Positions 1 to 7,555 of a stretch of 7,555 nucleotides of DNA are shown one piece after another. Source of the stretch: Nocardioidaceae bacterium. Its GTDB lineage: Bacteria > Actinomycetota > Actinomycetes > Propionibacteriales > Nocardioidaceae. The notes below the pieces were generated by a model. The model saw only the letters and a program-made list of their open reading frames with translations. It was not told the origin of the DNA and did no database searches. Within the stretch, counting starts at the first letter, position 1. The number at the start of each line of letters is the position of its first letter. Position numbers and translations under genes: made by a program. The stretch spans positions 1 to 7,555 of the forward strand of contig JACCYS010000157.1 in the NCBI GenBank assembly GCA_013696365.1. Reading direction: 5' to 3'.

Positions 1-1062
1 CCGAACGGGCAGGGCAAGACCAACCTCGTCGAGGCGGTCGACTACGTCGCGACCCTCGGCAGTCATCGGGTGGCGACCGACACCCCGCTGGTCCGGGTCG
101 GAGCTGATCGGGCCGTGCTGCGCACACGTGTCGTCCGCGCCGGCCGGTCGGCGCTGGCCGAGATCGAGATCACGGCCAAGGGGGCGAACCGTGCTCGGCT
201 GAACCGGGCACCGCTGACCCGGGTCCGTGACCTGTTGGGGTTGTTGCGGACGGTGCTCTTCTCGCCGGAGGATCTCGCGTTGGTCAAGGGCGACCCGTCG
301 GAGCGCCGGTTGTTCCTGGACCGGCTGCTGGTGGCGCGGGCACCGAGGCTGGCCGGGGTGCGCGCCGATTACGACCGGGTGCTGCGGCAGCGCAACGCCT
401 TGTTGCGCTCGGCTGCAGGTGGTCGACGCTCCTCTACTGCCGGGGCACTGCACACACTCGAGTCTTGGGATGAGCAGCTTGCCCGCACCGGCGCCGAGCT
501 GCTGGCCGAGCGGCTGCAGTTGCTGCAGGCGCTGCAGCCGTTGGTCGCACGTCGGCATGCCGAGGTTGCCGCGTCTGCGGCACCGGGCCGTTCAGCGGCG
601 ACGATGGCGTATGTCTCGGGCGTCGAGTTGCCCACCACCTCGCCCGGCCAACTGGTCGACCGGGACGCTTTGCGGGCCGCATTGATCGAGGCGGTGCAGC
701 AGCGCCGGCGTGAGGAGCTCGACCGTGGGGTCAGCGTGGTTGGGCCACACCGCGACGAGGTGCAGTTGGGCCTCGGTGACCTGCCCGCTCGGGGTTACGC
801 AAGCCACGGCGAGTCTTGGTCGTTAGCGTTGAGTCTGCGCTTGGCGTCCTTCGACCTGTTGCGTTCCGACGGCGATGACCCGGTGTTGGTGCTCGACGAC
901 GTATTCGCCGAGCTGGACCAGGACCGGCGGCACCACCTGGCCAAGTCGGTCGCGGAGGCCGAGCAGGTGTTGGTCACCGCAGCGGTTGCCGCGGACGTGC
1001 CGGAGTCCCTCGAAGGGGTGCGCTTCGACGTGATGGAAGGGGCGGTGCGCCGTGCCGGATGA
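1..1062 (+). CDS. recF: DNA replication and repair protein RecF (5' truncated by window edge)
   Basis: RecF is a cytoplasmic SMC/ABC-like ATPase. With RecO and RecR it loads RecA at single-strand gaps and helps restart stalled forks. The reading frame is open from base 1; 353 residues are visible, and about 30 N-terminal residues are probably missing judging from the usual family length. The window opens inside the Walker A motif (PNGQGKTN), followed by the RecF-typical EA...SHR stretch. Next come the family-specific PEDLALVKGDPSERR region (about residues 90-104 of the visible part), an ABC-type signature SHGESWS (from visible residue 268), and Walker B with D-loop VLVLDDVFAELD (the Asp pair at visible residues 299-300). 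The C-terminal end overlaps the DUF721 gene, so the two are probably translationally coupled in a dnaN-recF-dciA operon. Nothing appears broken: all ATPase motifs in the visible part are intact. Confidence 0.97.
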   Translation, partial: PNGQGKTNLVEAVDYVATLGSHRVATDTPLVRVGADRAVLRTRVVRAGRSALAEIEITAKGANRARLNRAPLTRVRDLLGLLRTVLFSPEDLALVKGDPSERRLFLDRLLVARAPRLAGVRADYDRVLRQRNALLRSAAGGRRSSTAGALHTLESWDEQLARTGAELLAERLQLLQALQPLVARRHAEVAASAAPGRSAATMAYVSGVELPTTSPGQLVDRDALRAALIEAVQQRRREELDRGVSVVGPHRDEVQLGLGDLPARGYASHGESWSLALSLRLASFDLLRSDGDDPVLVLDDVFAELDQDRRHHLAKSVAEAEQVLVTAAVAADVPESLEGVRFDVMEGAVRRAG

Positions 1063-1618
1063 CATCCCCGTCCAGCCCGCCGATGACCAACCCGCCGACG
1101 GCGAGCATGATGCGGCCGGCGGTGACCTGGCCCGCAGCATCGCTCGTGCCTACCGGGCGGCTGGCACCCGACCCCGCCGTGGCGGCCGTGGCTGGGTGCG
1201 CACCGGCAGCGACCCACGCCGGGGCACCAGCCCGCAGCTGTCCGGGCCAGGGCCGGACAGCCGGGACCCGCAGCGGCTGGACCAACTGATGTCCCGGTTG
1301 GTCGCCGAGCACGGCTGGGAAAATGAAGTGGCGGTGCACGGGGTTTTTGGCCGCTGGGACAGCCTGGTGGGAGTGGAGGTGGCCCAGCACTGCCGTCCGG
1401 AGCAGTTCGTTGATGGCCGCCTGGTCGTGCGAGCCGACTCGACGGCCTGGGCGACCCAGATGCGGCTGCTGGTGCCCACGGTGCTGCAACGCCTGCACGA
1501 CGAAATCGGTCAGGACACCGTGACCCGTATCGACGTACGCGGCCCGCAGGCCCCGTCGTGGCGACACGGCCGTTTCACCGTCCGCGACGGGCGCGGCCCC
1601 CGGGACACCTACGGCTGA
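1052..1618 (+). CDS. dciA: DUF721 protein, DciA-type replicative helicase loader/recruiter
   Basis: This 188-residue protein belongs to the DUF721 family. Its members include DciA, the ancestral bacterial factor that brings the replicative helicase DnaB to the origin; the M. tuberculosis homologue is Rv0004, also just downstream of recF and of almost the same length. Residues 1-75 are charged, rich in Gly/Pro/Arg and probably disordered. The DUF721 core spans about 76-168 and shows the family pattern: W102 and VG near 106-107, QH at 112-113, a DGRLVV strand at 121-126, and AWATQMRLL at 132-140. The actinobacterial ending is GRGPRDTYG. The GTG start is chosen because it overlaps the recF stop by 11 bases and has a purine-rich AAGGGG about 9 bases upstream. 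The family assignment is firm. The helicase-loading role is inferred from homologues, and the symbol follows that inference. Confidence 0.9.
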   Translation: MPDDIPVQPADDQPADGEHDAAGGDLARSIARAYRAAGTRPRRGGRGWVRTGSDPRRGTSPQLSGPGPDSRDPQRLDQLMSRLVAEHGWENEVAVHGVFGRWDSLVGVEVAQHCRPEQFVDGRLVVRADSTAWATQMRLLVPTVLQRLHDEIGQDTVTRIDVRGPQAPSWRHGRFTVRDGRGPRDTYG

Positions 1619-1767
1619 TCCGGCGGCCGATAGAGCCGTACGTCGCCGGCCAGTAGAGCCCTCGTGGTTGGCGGGTGTGCTACCTGCCCCCTGTCGCTGG
1701 GCTGGCAGCCTCTCTCGAGGCCCATCCCGGCACGTTAGACACTATTCCTGCCAAGCCGCGGCGGTGC

Positions 1768-1776
1768 TGTGGACAG
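1768..1776 (-). promoter_or_regulatory. DnaA-box-like site upstream of gyrB
   Basis: The + strand reads TGTGGACAG, so the complementary strand reads CTGTCCACA. This differs at one base from TTGTCCACA, the DnaA-box consensus used by high-GC actinobacteria. It lies about 30 bases upstream of the presumed -10 box of gyrB. It is a single copy with no cluster of further boxes in the gap, so it is not an origin by itself. It could be a DnaA regulatory site or a chance match. Confidence 0.4.
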
Positions 1777-1804
1777 GGTGCACCTGCTGAGCGGTCCGTG
1801 GGAG

Positions 1805-1810
1805 TAGACT
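1805..1810 (+). promoter_or_regulatory. Candidate -10 element of the gyrB promoter
   Basis: TAGACT fits the TANNNT pattern of actinobacterial housekeeping (SigA/HrdB-type) -10 elements. Transcription would begin near 1816-1818, giving a leader of about 130 bases to the GTG at 1947. No good -35 hexamer is visible at 16-19 bases spacing (the sequence there is around CACCTGC). The call therefore rests on the -10 match and position alone. Confidence 0.35.
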
Positions 1811-1819
1811 CTGGCAGTT

Positions 1820-1869
1820 GGGACCGCCAGGCGCGTGAGCCGCTGTGCTTGCCTCCGTGGATCGGTCCC
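1820..1869 (+). repeat. Imperfect inverted repeat in the gyrB leader, possible RNA hairpin
   Basis: GGGACCG (1820-1826) is complementary to CGGTCCC (1863-1869). Inside it, CC (1827-1828) can pair with GG (1859-1860), and AGGC (1829-1832) with GCCT (1851-1854). The 3' side carries bulges of two and four bases. If the presumed start site near 1817 is right, this hairpin would sit at the very 5' end of the gyrB mRNA. The left arm also matches an upstream copy, GCGGTCC (1791-1797), in inverted orientation. In GC-rich DNA such pairing can arise by chance. Confidence 0.3.
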
Positions 1870-1931
1870 GCGTCATGTCCCGCGCCATGCGGGCCGCCGG
1901 GAGGTTGCTGGCGGTCGCGGCGCCCGAGCCC

Positions 1932-1937
1932 GGGAGG
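1932..1937 (+). promoter_or_regulatory. Ribosome binding site that supports the gyrB start
   Basis: GGGAGG lies 9 bases upstream of the GTG at 1947. Together with the lack of conserved GyrB sequence before this point, it favours 1947 over the in-frame upstream candidates (GTG 1845, ATG 1875, ATG 1887). Confidence 0.65.
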
Positions 1938-1946
1938 CACCAGAGC

Positions 1947-4052
1947 GTGACCGCGGACCCGATCACCCCCGCCGAGACCGCCAGATCGCTCACCCCAGAA
2001 GCATTCCCCGCCTACGACGCCAGCAGCATTCAGGTCCTTGAGGGCCTCGAAGCGGTGCGTAAGCGGCCCGGCATGTACATCGGGTCCACCGGCGAGCGGG
2101 GCCTGCACCACCTGGTGTACGAGGTGGTGGACAACTCGGTCGACGAGGCGCTGGCCGGGCACTGCAGCAGGATCGAGATCACGCTGCTCGCGAACGGTGG
2201 CGTGCGGGTCGTCGACGACGGCCGCGGCATCCCGGTGGACGAGCACAAGACCGAGAAGCTGCCGGCGGTCACCGTGGTGATGACGGTCTTGCATGCCGGC
2301 GGCAAGTTCGGCGGCGGCGGCTACAAGGTGTCCGGCGGCCTGCATGGGGTCGGTGTCTCGGTGGTCAACGCCTTGTCGTCCTTGCTCGAGGTCGAGGTGC
2401 GCCGCGACAGATATCGGTGGACGCAGACGTTCGCGCTGGGTGTCCCCGAGGCGCCATTACAGCGTCAGGAGCGCACCGACGACACCGGAACCACCACGAC
2501 GTTCTGGGCCAGCGACGACATCTTCGAGACGACGCACTACTCGTTCGACACGCTGGTCAGCAGGTTCCGGGAGATGGCATTCCTCAACAAGGGGCTCGAG
2601 ATCGTGGTGCGCGACGAGCGGTCCGGGGCTGAGCAGGTGGTGGATGCGGTCGCCGAGCTCGACGACACCGCAGCGGGCTCGGCCGCCGACGAGGCCGGCG
2701 ACGACCCCGAGGCGGCCGTGCACCACAGCAGCACCGGCGGCATGGAGCGGGTCTTTCGCTATGAGGAGGGCTTGGTCGACTTCGTCAAGCACCTGAACGC
2801 CCCGAAGGACGCGATTCACCGCACGATCGTCTCCTTCGAGGCGGAGAACGCCGACAAGACCTCCGATGCCGGGTTGTCTTTGGAGGTGGCGATGCAGTGG
2901 AACACCTCCTTCAACGAGTCGGTGCATACCTTCGCCAACACCATCAACACCCACGAGGGCGGCACCCATGAGGAGGGTTTTCGTGCGGCGCTGACCACCA
3001 CGGTGAACCGGTGGGCCGAGGAGTGGGGCCAGGTCAAGAAGCCAGCCGACCGGGTGTCCGGCGACGACATCCGGGAGGGGTTGACCGCGATCATCTCGGT
3101 GAAGCTGTCCGAGCCGCAGTTCGAGGGCCAGACCAAGACCAAGCTCGGCAACACCGAGGCCAAGTCGTTCGTGCAGCGCACCGTCAACGACCAGCTCGGC
3201 GAGTGGTTCGCCAAGAACCCTGCCGAGGGCAAAGACATCGTTCGCAAGTCGATGGCCGCGGCCGCCGCCAGGATCGCCGCGCGTAAGGCCCGTGACCTGG
3301 CCAGGAACCGCAAAGGGCTGCTAGGTGGTGGCGGGCTGCCCGGCAAGCTGGCCGACTGCCAGTCGCGTAACCCCGACGAGTGCGAGGTGTTCATCGTCGA
3401 GGGCAACTCCGCCGGCGGGTCCGCCAAGGGCGGTCGGGACCCACGGACCCAGGCGATCCTGCCGATCCGCGGCAAGATCCTGAACGTCGAGAAGGCGCGG
3501 ATCGACCGGGTGCTGGCCAACACCGAGGTGCAGTCGATCATCTCGGCGCTGGGCACCGGCATCCACGAGGACTTCGACCGGGACAAGCTGCGCTACGGCA
3601 AGGTCATCTTGATGGCAGACGCCGACGTCGACGGTCAGCACATCTCCACGCTGCTGCTCACGTTGCTGTTCCGCTTCATGCGCCCATTGATCGAGGGCGG
3701 CAACGTCTACCTTGCGCAGCCGCCGCTGTTCAAGATCAAGTGGTCGAACGCGACCCACGAGCTCGCCTACTCCGACCGCGAGCTCGAGGGCCTGCTGGCG
3801 GCCGGCGCCGAAGAGGGCAAGCGGTTGCCCAAGGCGGGCGCTCTGCAGCGGTACAAGGGTCTCGGTGAGATGAACGCCAAAGAGCTGTGGGAGACCACGA
3901 TGGACCCCGACGGCCGGGTGCTCTTGCAGGTCTCGCTGGACGACGCGGCGAACGCCGACGAGCTGTTCACCATCCTGATGGGCGAGAACGTCGAGCAACG
4001 GCGCTCGTTCATCCAGCGCAACGCCAAGGACGTGCGCTTCCTCGACATCTGA
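1947..4052 (+). CDS. gyrB: DNA gyrase subunit B (ATPase subunit)
   Basis: GyrB is the ATPase subunit of DNA gyrase; with GyrA it introduces negative supercoils using ATP. From the GTG at 1947 it has 701 residues. The N-terminal GHKL ATPase shows the catalytic Glu and Asn in YEVVDN (E59, N63), DDGRGIP (90-96) and the lid YKVSGGLHGVG (126-136). The transducer domain carries QTKTKL with the ATP-sensing Lys (K397). A low-complexity acidic insert (about 233-264) sits in the transducer. The Toprim domain has catalytic E485 in VEGNSAGG and the metal-binding DADVD (558-562). The C-terminal end RYKGLGEMNAKELWETTMDP to FLDI is typical of the family. Residue 487 is Asn where gyrases usually have Asp (E. 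coli D426). The long Toprim insert of enterobacteria is absent, as in other actinobacteria. gyrA follows after 32 bases, almost certainly in the same transcript. An alternative upstream start at 1845 would add 34 residues. Confidence 0.98.
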   Translation: MTADPITPAETARSLTPEAFPAYDASSIQVLEGLEAVRKRPGMYIGSTGERGLHHLVYEVVDNSVDEALAGHCSRIEITLLANGGVRVVDDGRGIPVDEHKTEKLPAVTVVMTVLHAGGKFGGGGYKVSGGLHGVGVSVVNALSSLLEVEVRRDRYRWTQTFALGVPEAPLQRQERTDDTGTTTTFWASDDIFETTHYSFDTLVSRFREMAFLNKGLEIVVRDERSGAEQVVDAVAELDDTAAGSAADEAGDDPEAAVHHSSTGGMERVFRYEEGLVDFVKHLNAPKDAIHRTIVSFEAENADKTSDAGLSLEVAMQWNTSFNESVHTFANTINTHEGGTHEEGFRAALTTTVNRWAEEWGQVKKPADRVSGDDIREGLTAIISVKLSEPQFEGQTKTKLGNTEAKSFVQRTVNDQLGEWFAKNPAEGKDIVRKSMAAAAARIAARKARDLARNRKGLLGGGGLPGKLADCQSRNPDECEVFIVEGNSAGGSAKGGRDPRTQAILPIRGKILNVEKARIDRVLANTEVQSIISALGTGIHEDFDRDKLRYGKVILMADADVDGQHISTLLLTLLFRFMRPLIEGGNVYLAQPPLFKIKWSNATHELAYSDRELEGLLAAGAEEGKRLPKAGALQRYKGLGEMNAKELWETTMDPDGRVLLQVSLDDAANADELFTILMGENVEQRRSFIQRNAKDVRFLDI

Positions 4053-4072
4053 CCGGCTGACCACAGCGACAC

Positions 4073-4078
4073 AAGGGA
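4073..4078 (+). promoter_or_regulatory. Ribosome binding site of gyrA
   Basis: AAGGGA lies 6 bases upstream of the GTG at 4085. It sits in the 32-base spacer after the gyrB stop and supports that GTG as the gyrA start. Confidence 0.6.
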
Positions 4079-4084
4079 ACCCGC

Positions 4085-6666
<2,582 letters not shown>

Positions 6667-6670
<4 letters not shown>

Positions 6671-7353
6671 GTGATCGTCAGTCCGATCAGGGCACGGAGC
6701 TGTTCCCGCGGCGTTCCCTGTCCGGCCCGTCGACCGTAGAGGCCAGCCGACCGACTTCAGCGCCAACCCCAGCAGAGACACCGTCTGCAGCGGCAGCCGC
6801 CACGTCGACCCCGACGTCCACCCCGGGGAAAGCTCCGACCGGTGGGTCGACGCCAGCGGGATCCGAAGACAGCGACCGGTCCAGCCCGGTCGCGACATGG
6901 TCCGGGGCTGGGCAGGAAGCGCCCGCTCCGACCTCGACCACCACCAAGCAGCGCAAGACCAAGTCGAAGGCTCCGCGCAAGGATCCGCGCAAGGCCCGCC
7001 TGCGGGTGGTGCGTCTCGACCCGTGGTCGGTGATGAAGATGGCGTTCGCGTTGTCGATCGCGCTGGCGATCGTCACCGTGGTGGCGGTGTTTATCGTCTG
7101 GTCGGTGTTGGACACAGCAGGGGTTTGGGACTCCATCAACACCAGCGTCGACACGGTGGTCAACGCCGAGGGCAGTGAGGGGTTCGATATCCGACAGTGG
7201 GTCGGGCGCGGCCCGGTGATGGGCGTGACCCTGCTGGTGTCGGTCGCCAACGTTGTGCTGCTGACGGCGCTCGCCACACTTGCCGCGTTCGTCTACAACC
7301 TGGCGGCTGCCCTGTTGGGCGGCTTCGAGGTCACCCTCGCCGAGGACCGGTGA
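6667..7353 (+). CDS. DUF3566 two-pass membrane protein
   Basis: This 228-residue protein belongs to the DUF3566 family, found next to gyrA across actinobacteria (Rv0007 in M. tuberculosis). Its function is not known. Residues 1-93 are low-complexity, rich in Ser, Thr, Pro and Ala, and probably disordered. Residues 94-116 are strongly basic (KQRKTKSKAPRKDPRKAR) and lead into the conserved RLDPWSVMKMAF. A first membrane helix spans about 122-148. A loop of about 35 residues contains GVWDSINTSVD. A second helix spans about 185-218, followed by the short ending GFEVTLAEDR. By the positive-inside rule the long N-terminal tail should be cytoplasmic. The ATG overlaps the gyrA stop (ATGA) and has GGGAG five bases upstream, so it is translationally coupled to gyrA. 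There is no signal peptide; the membrane helices should serve as anchor. Confidence 0.9.
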
Positions 7354-7363
7354 GCACGGCGCG

Positions 7364-7376
7364 AGCCGGATCGGCT
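7364..7376 (+). other. Small hairpin between the DUF3566 gene and tRNA-Ile
   Basis: AGCCG (7364-7368) pairs perfectly with CGGCT (7372-7376) around a three-base loop GAT, followed by AGCCTTTC. The stem is short and only three T follow, so it is at best a weak terminator for the gyrBA-DUF3566 transcript. The same 53-base spacer must also hold any separate tRNA promoter; TAGCCT at 7376-7381 fits TANNNT but lacks a visible -35 partner. Read-through into the tRNA is equally possible. Confidence 0.25.
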
Positions 7377-7406
7377 AGCCTTTCGCGGGCCGATTGTGGC
7401 GGCTAG

Positions 7407-7481
7407 GGGCCTATAGCTCAGCACGGTTAGAGCGCTTCCCTGATAAGGAAGAGGTCGCTGGTTCAAGTCCAGCTAGGCCCA
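7407..7481 (+). tRNA. ileT: tRNA-Ile (anticodon GAT)
   Basis: The 75-base cloverleaf folds fully. The acceptor stem is GGGCCTA (7407-7413) with TAGGCCC (7474-7480) and discriminator A7481. The D stem is GCTC (7416-7419) with GAGC (7430-7433), and the D loop contains GG. The anticodon stem CTTCC (7435-7439) with GGAAG (7447-7451) encloses loop CTGATAA, giving anticodon GAT (7442-7444) for AUC/AUU isoleucine codons. The T stem GCTGG (7457-7461) with CCAGC (7469-7473) encloses TTCAAGT. The 3' CCA is not encoded (CTC follows A7481) and must be added after transcription. tRNA-Ile downstream of gyrA is a standard actinobacterial arrangement. Confidence 0.97.
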
Positions 7482-7494
7482 CTCACCCGCCTGC

Positions 7495-7500
7495 AGGAGG
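7495..7500 (+). promoter_or_regulatory. Strong ribosome binding site of the DLW-39-like gene
   Basis: AGGAGG followed by T is close to a perfect Shine-Dalgarno match and lies 5 bases before the ATG at 7506. It is the strongest such site in the window and is the main support for the short truncated gene that follows. Confidence 0.75.
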
Positions 7501-7505
7501 TCTCG

Positions 7506-7555
7506 ATGAAGAAGGTGTTGGCGCTGACTGCAACAGCGATCAGTGCGGCTGGGGC
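7506..7555 (+). CDS. Start of a small DLW-39-family-like protein (3' truncated by window edge)
   Basis: Only 16 complete codons are visible, reading MKKVLALTATAISAAG. A very small protein of about 39 residues with an MKK-hydrophobic start, the DLW-39 family, is known at this position after gyrA, DUF3566 and tRNA genes in many actinobacteria. The visible start (two Lys then an Ala/Leu-rich segment) fits that family, as does the location 24 bases after the tRNA. The diagnostic DLW motif lies beyond the window edge, so the identity rests on context and the N-terminus. The visible part could also be the start of a signal peptide of an unrelated small secreted protein. Confidence 0.6.
   Translation, partial: MKKVLALTATAISAAG

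Larger units (their letters stand above)
1619..1946 (+). other. Intergenic region carrying the presumed gyrB promoter and leader
   Basis: This 328-base stretch has no convincing gene. It contains a short direct repeat TAGAGCC (1631-1637 and 1654-1660), a small palindromic element GGCTGGCAGCC (1700-1710), a DnaA-box-like 9-mer (1768-1776), a -10-like hexamer (1805-1810) and inverted repeats between 1791 and 1869. An open frame continuous with gyrB runs back to a GTG at 1845, but that part does not resemble conserved GyrB sequence. The gap is the only sizeable non-coding interval in the window, so it is the natural place for gyrBA transcriptional control. Confidence 0.7.

Noticed and set aside
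1620..1649. Possible terminator after dciA (CCGGCG paired with CGCCGG)
   Set aside because: The loop is 18 bases, the stem is only 6 bp, and no T run follows, so an intrinsic terminator is not supported.
1734..1750. AT-richer patch TTAGACACTATTCC considered as a second promoter
   Set aside because: No hexamer pair with acceptable spacing fits on the + strand. A - strand TAGTGT would drive no identified gene.
1675..1950. A 91-codon + strand frame in the gap before gyrB
   Set aside because: The Cys/Pro/Gly-rich product shows no family resemblance, there is no clear ribosome binding site, and it overlaps the promoter-like elements.
1680..2345. A 221-codon - strand frame across the gyrB upstream gap
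   Set aside because: More than half lies antisense to conserved gyrB sequence, and the part in the gap has no recognisable protein features.

Overview
The window is a block of core housekeeping genes from a high-GC actinobacterium (Actinomycetota). All genes lie on the + strand. The order is recF (3' part), a DUF721/DciA gene, gyrB, gyrA, a DUF3566 membrane protein, tRNA-Ile(GAT), and the first codons of a tiny DLW-39-like gene. This is the conserved segment downstream of dnaA-dnaN near oriC in actinobacteria; Mycobacterium tuberculosis has the equivalent run Rv0003 to Rv0007 plus ileT. Frequent GTG starts, G/C-ending codons and the actinobacterial form of GyrB (about 700 residues, no enterobacterial-type Toprim insert) all fit. 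I cannot name the genus from sequence alone.

Layout. Positions 1-1062 hold recF, cut at its 5' end inside the Walker A motif. DUF721/dciA (1052-1618) overlaps it by 11 bases. A 328-base gap (1619-1946) then carries the likely gyrB promoter region: a TAGACT -10-like box, a DnaA-box-like 9-mer, and inverted repeats that could fold the leader RNA. gyrB (1947-4052) is followed after 32 bases by gyrA (4085-6670). gyrA overlaps the DUF3566 gene (6667-7353) by ATGA. A 53-base spacer precedes tRNA-Ile (7407-7481), and a strong ribosome binding site precedes the last, truncated gene (from 7506).

How the genes work together. RecF supports gap repair and fork restart. DciA loads or recruits the replicative helicase. 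GyrB and GyrA form DNA gyrase, which removes positive supercoils ahead of the fork and sets chromosomal supercoiling. The DUF3566 protein has unknown function but is translationally coupled to GyrA.

I found no mobile element, CRISPR array or novel multi-gene system; this is a conserved core region. The points most worth a second look are: an Asn in GyrB where most gyrases have the quinolone-relevant Asp; a DnaA-box-like site and nested inverted repeats ahead of gyrB; and the loss of the second GyrA-box-like motif in GyrA.
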